DNA of 64,000 nt from contig OZ244944.1 of NCBI GenBank assembly GCA_965222335.1, positions 1,984,001 through 2,048,000 of the forward strand, read 5' to 3'. The stretch comes from G965222335 sp965222335. Lineage in GTDB: Bacteria; Pseudomonadota; Gammaproteobacteria; Pseudomonadales; Halieaceae. Position numbers and translations under genes: made by a program. How positions within the stretch are numbered: position 1 is the stretch's first letter; each line of letters begins with the position of its first letter. The notes beneath the pieces are model-generated. The model ran no database searches. It was not told the DNA's origin and was given only the letters and a program-made list of their open reading frames with translations. This document shows, piece after piece, positions 1-7,346 of the stretch.

Positions 1-2
1 CC

Positions 3-1235
3 GCCGGGCGCGGCGACCTCGCCTTCGGCCTGGAGTACCGTCAGGAGTCCACCCGCAAGCAACCAGGCCCGCTGCTGGCCGATGTCAGCACCCTGGGCGC
101 GACCAATTTCGAGCCCACCCGGGGCCAACGCAAAATTACCGAGCTCTACGCCGAGACCGCCCTGCCCCTGTGGCGAGCCGCCCGCGCGAACCGGGCACTG
201 CTGCTGGATGCCGCAATCCGCTACTCCAAATACAGCGATTTCGGCAGCTCCACCAATCCCAAAGTGGGGCTGCGCCTGCAATTGGGTGAGAGCCTGCTGC
301 TGCGCGCGGGCTACGCCAGCGGATTCCGCGCACCCAGCCTCAACGAGCTCTACGAGGGCGCCACTGAAGAGCAGGCCTTTATCGCCGACCCCTGCACCCA
401 GGCGGCCAATGTCAGCGCGCTGCCGGGCTGCACACAGCAGGCCGATCCCACCCGCAACCAGTTCCTGGTGGTCAAGGGCGGCAACCCCGACCTGAAGGCC
501 GAGTCGGCGGATACCCTGAGTGCCGGCCTGGTCTGGACCCCTACGGCACTGAGAGGCCTGCGCCTGAGCGCTGATCTGTTCGAGATTGAGCAGGAGGACG
601 TGGTCTCCTCCAGCGCCCAGTTCATTATCAGCCAGAACGCCCGCAACGGCAGCTTTGCCGACAGCGTGACCCGCGACGCCGAGGGCAACCTGGTGCTGGT
701 GACCGCCAACAACATCAATATCGGCCGGCGGCTGGTGCGGGGGCTGGATCTCGGCCTCAACTATCATTTTCCCCGCCAGCCCTGGGGCCAGCTTTCCCTG
801 AGCGGTAACGCCACCTACCTGCATGACTTTCGGGCACGGGCCGACGCCCAGGCCGGGGAAATCGACTTTGCCGGCAGCTTCCGCGACGAGGCCTCGGAGG
901 GCCTGGGTGGCATCCCCGAGTGGAAATGGCAGCTGGGGATGCGCTGGCAGCACGAGCGCTGGCAGGCCAGCAGCGATGTACACATCGTCTCGAGCATGGA
1001 TGAACTGCTGCCCGGCACCTCGGCACAGCGGGAAATCGACAGCTGGAGTGTGCTGGACCTGCAGCTCAGTTATACCTTTGATGTGCTCCAGGGCCTGCAA
1101 CTGGCCCTGGGGGTGGACAATGCCCTGGATGAGGAAGCCCCTTTGGCGGCCTCGGCGTTTAACGATAACATCGATGGCCGCACCCACGAGCTCAAGGGCC
1201 GCTTCTGGTACACCCGCCTGAGCCAGCGGTTTTGA
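3..1235 (+). CDS. TonB-dependent outer-membrane receptor, C-terminal part (cut by window edge)
   Basis: About 410 residues of the barrel half of a TonB-dependent receptor are visible; the frame is open from base 3 and the start lies outside the window. Receptors of this family import iron chelates, vitamins or glycans across the outer membrane using the TonB-ExbBD proton-motive system. Family signatures seen here are GFRAPSLNELYEG and NPDLKAESADTLSAGLVW, which mark middle barrel strands, a loop with a cysteine pair (DPCTQ, PGC), and a last strand ending in phenylalanine (LSQRF), as needed by the BAM insertion machinery. The ligand cannot be told from the sequence. The stop codon lies in the first unit of a three-copy tandem repeat that continues to the next gene. 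Confidence 0.9.
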   Translation, partial: AGRGDLAFGLEYRQESTRKQPGPLLADVSTLGATNFEPTRGQRKITELYAETALPLWRAARANRALLLDAAIRYSKYSDFGSSTNPKVGLRLQLGESLLLRAGYASGFRAPSLNELYEGATEEQAFIADPCTQAANVSALPGCTQQADPTRNQFLVVKGGNPDLKAESADTLSAGLVWTPTALRGLRLSADLFEIEQEDVVSSSAQFIISQNARNGSFADSVTRDAEGNLVLVTANNINIGRRLVRGLDLGLNYHFPRQPWGQLSLSGNATYLHDFRARADAQAGEIDFAGSFRDEASEGLGGIPEWKWQLGMRWQHERWQASSDVHIVSSMDELLPGTSAQREIDSWSVLDLQLSYTFDVLQGLQLALGVDNALDEEAPLAASAFNDNIDGRTHELKGRFWYTRLSQRF

Positions 1236-1287
1236 TAAAAAGCCATCAGCGGTTTTGATAAAGAGCCACCAGCGGTTTTTGACAAGG
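1221..1287 (+). repeat. Three imperfect tandem repeats across a stop codon
   Basis: Three consecutive units of 20, 23 and 24 bases begin at 1221, 1241 and 1264, each of the form AGCC-(A)(C/T)-CAGCGGTTTT-GA-(T/C)AA. The first unit holds the last codons and stop of the TonB receptor (Q-R-F-stop). The other two repeat that coding end, stop included, as untranslated spacer. The third unit has drifted to give AAGGAG, which can serve as the ribosome-binding site of the following gene. Origin by tandem slippage is inference. Confidence 0.85.
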
Positions 1288-1296
1288 AGCCATAGC

Positions 1297-1767
1297 ATGA
1301 ACCACATCCTGCGCCTGACCTTGCTGCTCGGCACTGCCCTGTGCCTGGCTGCCTCCAGCCTGGCCGAGGATACCTTTCCCGGCGTCGAGAAGCTGATGGA
1401 GCCGGAGGAATACCGCGCCGCCGGCCTGGACAAGCTGTCGCCCGCAGAGCTCAAGGCGCTCAACCAGTGGCTGATCGACTACACCGTGGAAGATGCTGAG
1501 GCCCTGCGGGTCGGCAACGAGGAAGTCCGCCAGGCAGAGCAGGATGTGCGTATCGAGGCCCGGGTCGAGGCACCCTTCAAGGGCTGGGACGGAGAGACCC
1601 TGTTCCGGCTGGATAACGGCCAGGTCTGGCAGCAGCGCCTGTCAGGCCGCTTCCCCTATCACGGTGACGATCGCCGGGTGGTGATAGAGAAAAACTTCTT
1701 CGGCTTCTTCAAGATGACCCACGTCGCCAGCGGCCGCTCGGTGGGCGTGTCGCGCGTCACCCGATAA
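1297..1767 (+). CDS. Secreted protein of unknown function
   Basis: 156 residues. The start is chosen at the ATG after AAGGAG because it gives a clean signal peptide: a charged start (MNHILR), a leucine/alanine core, and a likely cut after SLA. The remaining 130 residues are soluble, acidic and without transmembrane segments. The last third (LFRLDNGQVWQQ, VVIEKNFFGFFKM, GRSVGVSRV) looks like a small beta-rich domain known from other uncharacterised secreted proteobacterial proteins. An in-frame upstream start would add 14 residues and spoil the signal peptide. It sits 61 bases behind a TonB receptor and may be co-transcribed with it. I cannot assign a function. Confidence 0.75.
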   Translation: MNHILRLTLLLGTALCLAASSLAEDTFPGVEKLMEPEEYRAAGLDKLSPAELKALNQWLIDYTVEDAEALRVGNEEVRQAEQDVRIEARVEAPFKGWDGETLFRLDNGQVWQQRLSGRFPYHGDDRRVVIEKNFFGFFKMTHVASGRSVGVSRVTR

Positions 1768-1788
1768 CCCTGTGTTTACAGGGGTTTT
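1768..1788 (+). terminator. Possible weak Rho-independent terminator
   Basis: CCCTGT-GTTT-ACAGGG forms a 6-bp stem with a 4-base loop, followed by GTTTT. It sits directly behind the stop of the secreted protein. The short T-run makes it a weak call. Confidence 0.45.
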
Positions 1789-1873
1789 GCTGCCCTCTGT
1801 GACAAAACTAATCGTGGTAATTTGACGAGTTCCGCGCCCAGAGTGTGAATATGTCACAAAATCGCAAGGAACT

Positions 1874-1903
1874 TTGAGGTGCCCCCCCCGCAATTCGTTT
1901 AGA
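1874..1903 (+). promoter_or_regulatory. Candidate promoter with C8 tract in the spacer
   Basis: TTGAGG (1874-1879) and TTTAGA (1898-1903) are 18 bases apart, and the spacer contains eight consecutive C (1882-1889). An alternative pair, TTGACG (1822-1827) and TGAATA (1846-1851), lies upstream. Inverted TGTGACA and TGTCACA words flank that upstream pair. No start site is known, so which promoter drives the TonB receptor at 1970 is open. Confidence 0.35.
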
Positions 1904-1969
1904 GTCTGTATCCAGTGGCAAAAGCCACAGGACAAGCATGCTTAAACATAAAGTACAGGGGTTATTAAT

Positions 1970-4846
1970 ATGTTGAAGAAAAACCGTCTCAATGTGGCAG
2001 TTGCTGCCGCCCTGGGGCTGACGGCATCGGCGATCCTGCCGACTGCGGTCAACGCCCAGGACGAGCTGATGGTTGAGGAAGTGGTCGTTACCGGCTCACG
2101 GATTCAACGCACCAACCTCGTCTCCGCCAGCCCGGTTACCCAGGTTGACGCAGAAGAGCTGAGGTTCCAGGGCACCACCCGTGTGGAAGACCTGATGAAG
2201 AACCTCCCCCAGGTTTACTCCAACCAGAACGCCAGTCAGTCCAACGGCGCGACCGGTACCGCAACCCTGAACCTGCGTAACCTCGGCGACGAGCGTACCC
2301 TGGTCCTGGTCAACGGCCGTCGTATGCCCGCCGGCTCGCCGCTGCAGGGCGGCACCGGTGCCGACATCAACCAGATCCCCGGCGCCCTGATTCGCCGCGT
2401 GGAAGTGCTGACCGGCGGTGCCTCCGCCACCTACGGTTCCGACGCCGTGGCGGGTGTCGTCAACTTCATCATGATGGACGACTTCGAAGGCATCCAGCTG
2501 GACTACCAGTTCAGCCAGTACCAGCACGACAACGACAACAGCCGCCTGCAGGACCTGGTAGAGAGCAATGGCTTCCCGGTTCCGGATGGTAGCAAGACCG
2601 ACGGTGATACCCAGGACATCTCCCTGATCATCGGTGGCAACTTCGACAGCGGCCGCGGTAACGTGACTGCCTATGCGTCCTACCGTGAAATCGACGGCGT
2701 TCTGCAAAGCGAGCGCGACTACAGCGCCTGCGCCCTGAACAACACCGGCGACGGCTGTTTCGGTTCCGGCACCAGCGCCGAGGGTACGTTCCTGACCCCG
2801 GGCGGCGGCACTTACTTCGTCCAGGGCGACCAGTTCATCGAGGGCAGCCAGGTTTACAACTACGGCCCCCTGAACTACTACCAGCGCCCTGACGAGCGCT
2901 ATACCGCAGGTGCTTTCGGTCGTTACAGCATCAACGAACACGTTGAGGCCTACACCGAGCTGATGTTCATGGACAACCAGACCAACGCGCAGATCGCGCC
3001 CTCTGGCTCCTTCTTCCTGGACTACGGCATCTCCCCGGACAACCCCTTCCTGTCCGCCCAGCAACGGGACATCCTGTTTGGCGATCCCAGCCTGCTGAAC
3101 GACGATGGTACCGCGCCGGTCACAATCGGCCGTCGTAACGTCGAGGGCGGTCCGCGTAACCAGGATCTGCGTCACACCACCTTCCGCGGTGTGTTCGGCG
3201 CCCGTGGTGATATCAACGACACCTGGCGCTACGATGCCTACGCCATGTTCTCTGAAGTTTCCATGGAGAACACCTACAACAACGATCTGTCCAACAACAA
3301 ACTGCGCAACGCGGTAGATGCGGTGGTCGATGACGACGGCAACATCACCTGTCGCTCCGTGGTGAATGGTACCGATCCCAACTGTGTGCCCTGGAACCCC
3401 TGGGAAACCGGCGCGATTGAGCCGGGCGGCGCGGCAACCCAGTACCTGGCCCTGCCCCTGTTCGCCCGCGGTACGACCGAGCAGAAAATCATCTCCGGTT
3501 ACGTCGCTGGTAGCCTGGGCGACTACGGCCTGCAGCTGCCCACCGCAGACAGCGGCCTGGAAGTGGTTGCCGGTGTTGAGTACCGCAAGGAATCCCTGGA
3601 CTTCAACCCGGACGAAGGCTTCCGCCTCGGCCTGGGCGCCGGTCAGGGTGGTGCCACCAACGCGGTATCCGGTGAGTTCGACGTGAACGAATACTTCCTG
3701 GAAGCCAGCCTGCCGCTGATCGAAGGCAAGAGCTTCGCGGAAGAGGTAGTTCTGGACCTGGCGTATCGCTACTCCGACTACTCCACCGATATCACCACGG
3801 ACACCTACGGCATCAGCGGCAGCTGGGCAATTACCCAGGGCATCAAGCTCCGCGGTAGCTACCAGCGCGCTGTACGTGCCGCCAACATCCGTGAACTGTT
3901 CCTGCCCCAGGGCTTCAACCTGTTTGACATGGACGAAGACCCCTGTGCCGGCGCCAACCCGACCCGCTCATTCGAAGAGTGTGCGCGTTCCGGTGTGACC
4001 CAGGCGCAGTACGGGAACATCATTGACTCCTTCGCCGGTCAGTACAACTTCCTCCAGGGCGGTAACACCGAACTGGCACCGGAAGAGGCTGACACCTACT
4101 CCTTCGGGGTGGTGTGGTCACCGGAGTTTATCGCCGGCCTGACCATGACCGTGGACTACTACACGATCGAGATCGAGCAGGGCATCGGTACGCTGGAGCC
4201 CGAGTTCATCCTCAACCAGTGTCTGGATGGCGTCTCAGGCTTCTGCGACAACGTGAAGCGTAACGCCCAGCGCGGCGACCTGTGGATTGGCTCCGACGTC
4301 AATTCCAGCGGTAACGTTGTTGCCCTGAACGACAACCTGGCCACGGAAGAAGTCGAAGGCTTCGACGTGATCGTGGACTACTCCATGGAGCTGGGCGACC
4401 TCGGTACCCTGTCCTTCACCGACACCATGTCCATCATCGAGACCTGGGACACCCAGCAAGCCGAGGGTGCACCGGTCGACGACTGTAAGGGCAACTGGGG
4501 CGGCAACTGTGGTTACCCCACACCTGACTTCCAGAACAACCTGCGTGTCACCTGGCTCACGCCCTGGGGCATCACGGGTAGTGTGAACTGGCGTCACATC
4601 TCCGAGGTGAACGACCTGAACGAAAACCTGGATCTGGAAGAGATGGATTACTTCGACGTCTCCGCGATCTGGGACGTGATGGACAACACGTCACTGCGTG
4701 CCGGTATCAACAACGTGTTCGACGAAGAGCCCCCCATCGCGGGTAACGCTGCTGGTCCGAGCATCAACGGTAACGGTAACGTCTTCCCGGGCATGTACGA
4801 CGCCCTGGGACGCTACATGTTCGTCGGCCTGAGCGTGGAATTCTAA
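1970..4846 (+). CDS. TonB-dependent receptor, complete
   Basis: 958 residues, outer-membrane active transporter. Residues 1-29 are a signal peptide with cleavage after VNA. The TonB box region follows (EEVVVTGSRIQRTN, residues 36-49). The plug domain (about 50-170) has the conserved LNLRNLGDERTLVLVNGRR and ASATYGSDAVAGVVNFIM strands. The rest is a large barrel with long cysteine-bearing loops (CALNNTGDGC, CRSVVNGTDPNC, CDNVKRNAQRGD) and an aromatic end (MFVGLSVEF). An AGGGG site lies before the ATG. The subfamily with this plug is common and multi-copy in marine gammaproteobacteria; the substrate is unknown. Codon use is regular, with many GGT and CGT codons, suggesting high expression. A strong terminator follows. 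No partner gene or anti-sigma system is adjacent. Confidence 0.93.
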   Translation: MLKKNRLNVAVAAALGLTASAILPTAVNAQDELMVEEVVVTGSRIQRTNLVSASPVTQVDAEELRFQGTTRVEDLMKNLPQVYSNQNASQSNGATGTATLNLRNLGDERTLVLVNGRRMPAGSPLQGGTGADINQIPGALIRRVEVLTGGASATYGSDAVAGVVNFIMMDDFEGIQLDYQFSQYQHDNDNSRLQDLVESNGFPVPDGSKTDGDTQDISLIIGGNFDSGRGNVTAYASYREIDGVLQSERDYSACALNNTGDGCFGSGTSAEGTFLTPGGGTYFVQGDQFIEGSQVYNYGPLNYYQRPDERYTAGAFGRYSINEHVEAYTELMFMDNQTNAQIAPSGSFFLDYGISPDNPFLSAQQRDILFGDPSLLNDDGTAPVTIGRRNVEGGPRNQDLRHTTFRGVFGARGDINDTWRYDAYAMFSEVSMENTYNNDLSNNKLRNAVDAVVDDDGNITCRSVVNGTDPNCVPWNPWETGAIEPGGAATQYLALPLFARGTTEQKIISGYVAGSLGDYGLQLPTADSGLEVVAGVEYRKESLDFNPDEGFRLGLGAGQGGATNAVSGEFDVNEYFLEASLPLIEGKSFAEEVVLDLAYRYSDYSTDITTDTYGISGSWAITQGIKLRGSYQRAVRAANIRELFLPQGFNLFDMDEDPCAGANPTRSFEECARSGVTQAQYGNIIDSFAGQYNFLQGGNTELAPEEADTYSFGVVWSPEFIAGLTMTVDYYTIEIEQGIGTLEPEFILNQCLDGVSGFCDNVKRNAQRGDLWIGSDVNSSGNVVALNDNLATEEVEGFDVIVDYSMELGDLGTLSFTDTMSIIETWDTQQAEGAPVDDCKGNWGGNCGYPTPDFQNNLRVTWLTPWGITGSVNWRHISEVNDLNENLDLEEMDYFDVSAIWDVMDNTSLRAGINNVFDEEPPIAGNAAGPSINGNGNVFPGMYDALGRYMFVGLSVEF

Positions 4847-4860
4847 GCGCCCAGTCCAGG

Positions 4861-4886
4861 ACAGGGCCCGGCACCATGGGCCCTGT
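4861..4886 (+). other. 9-bp inverted repeat behind the TonB receptor
   Basis: ACAGGGCCC and GGGCCCTGT are perfectly complementary around an 8-base loop. The hairpin lies 14 bases after the receptor stop and just before the true terminator. It may protect the 3' end of the mRNA. It has no T-run of its own. Confidence 0.6.
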
Positions 4887-4901
4887 CACATGAACACCTT
4901 A

Positions 4902-4929
4902 AAAGGCCAACACCCGTTGGCCTTTTTTT
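4902..4929 (+). terminator. Rho-independent terminator of the TonB receptor
   Basis: AAGGCCAAC-ACCC-GTTGGCC forms a strong stem running into seven T (4923-4929). It ends the receptor transcript. The mosaic repeat begins at the very next base. Confidence 0.9.
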
Positions 4930-5025
4930 ATGTACAGGATGTACGGTAGCTCGCGGAAGGCATGGATGCCGTGAGCGAGCTGGTACGATTAACACCAAAC
5001 CCAAAACCAAGCGCCTGGAAATTTA

Positions 5026-5078
5026 GGGACGGATACCTATTCTCGAGGAGCTCGACCGAAACAATTGGTATCCGTCCC
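5026..5078 (+). repeat. Inverted repeat module B, copy 1
   Basis: GGGACGGATACC (5026-5037) faces GGTATCCGTCCC (5067-5078). The same core with longer 20-base arms recurs at 43281-43341, and half of it at 43034-43042. GGGGACGGATACC-type palindromes of this kind are associated, to my knowledge, with REP-type repeats mobilised by Y1 (IS200-like) transposases; no such transposase is in the window. Confidence 0.75.
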
Positions 5079-5308
5079 CATTTTCCAATTTTCCCGCAGA
5101 TCATTGGCACCCTGAACACGCACGCGCGACACCCGGAGCCCTGCCGGGACACGCCGTGAATACATCCCTGTAGGCTCGGCAGCGGCTTCCCTGCCGCTGA
5201 CGGTCCCGTCAGGGCCCCGCGCGCCTCGCGCGCTCCACCGGTGGGAGCCACATTGTCTCTACTTCGAGTTTGAGGAACGGGAATTACGCGCGATTAGAGG
5301 GTGGTAGC

Positions 5309-5410
5309 TGGGGGTGCGCTTCCCCGGACCGTCAACAGCCAAGGATGGCTGTTGCCGAGCGCGACATGGAAGTCACGCTTTTAGCGTGTCCGGGGAGGCG
5401 TATCCCCCAG
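5309..5410 (+). other. Branched structured element, module C copy 1
   Basis: An outer stem pairs the TGGGGG...CGCTTCCCCGGA side with TCCGGGGAGGCG...CCCCCA. It encloses two hairpins: CAACAGCC (5333-5340) with GGCTGTTG (5347-5354), and CACGCT (5374-5379) with AGCGTG (5383-5388). The homologous element at 43381-43481 keeps all three stems with compensatory changes. It could act as RNA or as a single-stranded DNA fold for mobilisation; the sequence alone does not decide. Confidence 0.7.
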
Positions 5411-5467
5411 ATATCGCCCGTCCTGCGAAGTGCCTATCTGAAGTTCCAAAAAGTACAGTTGAACCAC

Positions 5468-6811
5468 TCAATACTGGTAATGATACTCCCGCACCACATC
5501 CGAGACCGCGACCGCCTCGCCGTCGCGCACGATGGGCCGGAAGCGCACCTGGCGCAGCATGCGGTAGAGCACGACCCTGGCACCCATATCCTCGGGTGGT
5601 GCCTGCTCGATCACCTCGATTTCACGCGCCCGGCCGTCTTTGGTGACGTCCAGCGACACCAGGGCACGGGCCTGGGTGTCTTCCAGGGCGGTAAGGCCGT
5701 TGGAGCGGAAGACCCGGGTGTCCGGCAGCTCCACGGGGCGCGCGAACAGGGCATCCGCCTCGACCGGGTCGGCGCCCTCCACCGCCATCAGGCGCCAGGC
5801 CTCCTCGTAGTGCTGGCGCGCCCGGGCGCCCAGGCCGTTCCACTGGTACCAGTCGCCGGCGGCGAGGTAGGCCCTGGCACGCGCCACGGGATCAGGCGCT
5901 GCAGCGGTCTCTTCAAATTCGATAATCCTGCTGGCCGTGTTGATGCCGTTGCGCAGATTGAAATTGCGCAGCTGACGGAAACGCTCGGCTTCAATGCTTC
6001 TGCTGTGCGCCAGTTCGTCGAGGTTCCCCCCCCAGCCAGAAATGTTGAGTTGCACCGCGGGGACCTTTTCGCCGTTGTACTCGGAAATCAGGTACTCGGT
6101 TTGCAGGCGGTTGTGCAGGGCCTCCCGGTAGGCTGCGGCAGACTCGGGACGTCCCTCAAGTGCCTCGATCTGCTCGCTGTAAACCTCATAGATGTTGAGC
6201 AGGCGCATGAAGCCCTCGTCGGTCACCCCGGTAATGCCCTGGAGATAGGCCTGGCGCTGCCACTCGACGTAGTCAGCTGTGGCCTTCGCACGCTCGTCGT
6301 CGCCCACAGGCAGGATCGCCTGCTGGACCCGGAAACGACGGCTGTACATTTCATCTGCGGCGTTCAGGTCGCCCAGGGCGAGGTAGCTTTCGATCAGGCT
6401 GTCCAGCAGCGGAATCTGGCTGCGGCTGTACAGGCCTTCATTGATGCGGTTCAGGTGCAGGGCTCGCCGCAGTACCTGCAGGGCCTCGCCGTGCCGCTCG
6501 TTACTCTGTTGCGCTCGCGCCAGCTGGTAGAGTGGCTCCACCAGGCCCTCACCGTAGGCGCCCTGGGCAATTTCCTGCGCCAGCACTCGCTCGCGGTGCT
6601 CGACAGTCGACACGGGCAGTGCCTGCGCATCGCCTGTCGCTGCCGTTTGCCAGGGACCTTCGTCATCGCGGGTAATCCTGAACCCGTAGGGCGTGGGCGG
6701 GGGCGCGTCCTGAGTAATAGAGGAGTGGGGATTCTGGGCAGTGCTAAGCGCGGGCAGACAGCAGGCCAGAGCAAGGCCCAGACCTGTAATACCTGAAGCA
6801 GCCGAGCGCAT
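5468..6811 (-). CDS. Exported helical-repeat (TPR-like) protein with TonB-C-like C-terminus
   Basis: 447 residues from the ATG preceded by AGGAGG. An upstream in-frame start would add 46 residues of non-signal sequence. The first 26 residues form a signal peptide (MRSAASGITG, hydrophobic core, ALSTA cut). Residues about 60-350 are helical and TPR-like (LYQLARAQQSNERHGEALQV, LIESYLALGDLNAADEMYSR). The last 80 residues (ALVSLDVTKDGRAREIEVIE, LRQVRFRPIVRDG) resemble the C-terminal fold of TonB-type energy transducers, but there is no transmembrane anchor or proline-rich linker. It is therefore probably a periplasmic protein using that fold for binding. It stands alone after the mosaic repeat. 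A run of eight G in the coding strand (+ strand 6026-6033) is a potential slippage site. The exact role is unknown. Confidence 0.8.
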   Translation of the reverse strand: MRSAASGITGLGLALACCLPALSTAQNPHSSITQDAPPPTPYGFRITRDDEGPWQTAATGDAQALPVSTVEHRERVLAQEIAQGAYGEGLVEPLYQLARAQQSNERHGEALQVLRRALHLNRINEGLYSRSQIPLLDSLIESYLALGDLNAADEMYSRRFRVQQAILPVGDDERAKATADYVEWQRQAYLQGITGVTDEGFMRLLNIYEVYSEQIEALEGRPESAAAYREALHNRLQTEYLISEYNGEKVPAVQLNISGWGGNLDELAHSRSIEAERFRQLRNFNLRNGINTASRIIEFEETAAAPDPVARARAYLAAGDWYQWNGLGARARQHYEEAWRLMAVEGADPVEADALFARPVELPDTRVFRSNGLTALEDTQARALVSLDVTKDGRAREIEVIEQAPPEDMGARVVLYRMLRQVRFRPIVRDGEAVAVSDVVREYHYQY

Positions 6812-7022
6812 GGCGTGACCTCCTGCGGATAAGCTCGCCGCCATCGCGGCGTTTATTCGACCCGGGGCGCTGTGTCCCCGGTGACGTACCGGCTTTCCCT
6901 GCGTTGAAGCTGGGAGCGCACTGCTGCCAACTTGACTTCGCAGCGACACTCGTCAACACTTTACAGCTTAGCACTTCGCCTTGAATTCCCCAATCCACTG
7001 ACAAAACCTCTGGAGCCTCCTG

Positions 7023-7322
7023 ATGTCCTCAAAACTATTAACCCTGTTCGCCGCCGCTTGCCTGGCGTTCCTCACTGCCTGTGCCGGCAGCAGCAGCGGC
7101 CCGCAGCAGGTTGCCAGTGCCAGCAATGCCGCGGAGGACGCCGACGCGCCCGAGAGCGTGCGCTGCAGAACGATCCTGCAGACCGGTTCACGCATCGGCA
7201 CCAAGGTGTGCAAGACCAACGCGCGCTGGGAAGAAGAGCAGCGCGCCAGTCGCGAGGCGGTTGAGAAAATCCAGCGCGGCGGCGCCCAGACCCAGACTCA
7301 CGCGGGTGCGGGTGGGGCTTAA
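7023..7322 (+). CDS. Small predicted lipoprotein
   Basis: 99 residues. The start has a GGAG site close upstream. The signal peptide ends in the lipobox LTAC, so cysteine 20 would be lipidated. The mature part is short, polar, and rich in serine, alanine and glycine at its ends, with two further cysteines (VRCRTIL, KVCKTNARWEEEQ) that could form a disulfide. Family resemblance is to short gammaproteobacterial lipoproteins of unknown function carrying the GSRIGTKVC motif. The gene is divergent from the TPR protein upstream and convergent with the methyltransferase downstream, so it probably has its own promoter in 6812-7022. Confidence 0.75.
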   Translation: MSSKLLTLFAAACLAFLTACAGSSSGPQQVASASNAAEDADAPESVRCRTILQTGSRIGTKVCKTNARWEEEQRASREAVEKIQRGGAQTQTHAGAGGA

Positions 7323-7346
7323 ATCCTGGCCCAATACGGCCGGCTG

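Larger units (their letters stand above)
4930..5410 (+). repeat. Intergenic mosaic repeat, copy 1 (modules D-B-A-C)
   Basis: This gene-free stretch shares four modules with 42890-43658. Module D (4930-4996) starts ATGTACAGGATGTACGGTAG and contains GGCATGGATGCC. Module B is an inverted repeat (5026-5078). Module A (5116-5236) contains CCCGGAGCCC-like, GGGACACGCCGTG and CCCTGTAGGCTCGGCAGCG blocks and a hairpin at 5180-5199. Module C (5309-5410) is a branched fold. In the second copy the same modules occur in a different order, with D inverted relative to A and C. Short open frames here are not shared as proteins between copies, so I read the region as non-coding. Bases 5411-5467, up to the next gene end, show nothing clear. 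Confidence 0.85.

Noticed and set aside
4928..5251. Short open frames in the first mosaic repeat
   Set aside because: Same reasoning: conserved features are base-paired stems and blocks, not codons.
6026..6033. G8/C8 tract inside the TPR gene as a phase-variation switch
   Set aside because: It falls in ordinary Trp-Gly-Gly codons and the protein is periplasmic; chance in high-GC DNA is the simpler view.
5270..6796. Long + strand open frame opposite the TPR protein
   Set aside because: Antisense of a gene with a signal peptide and repeats; no ribosome-binding site or recognisable domain.
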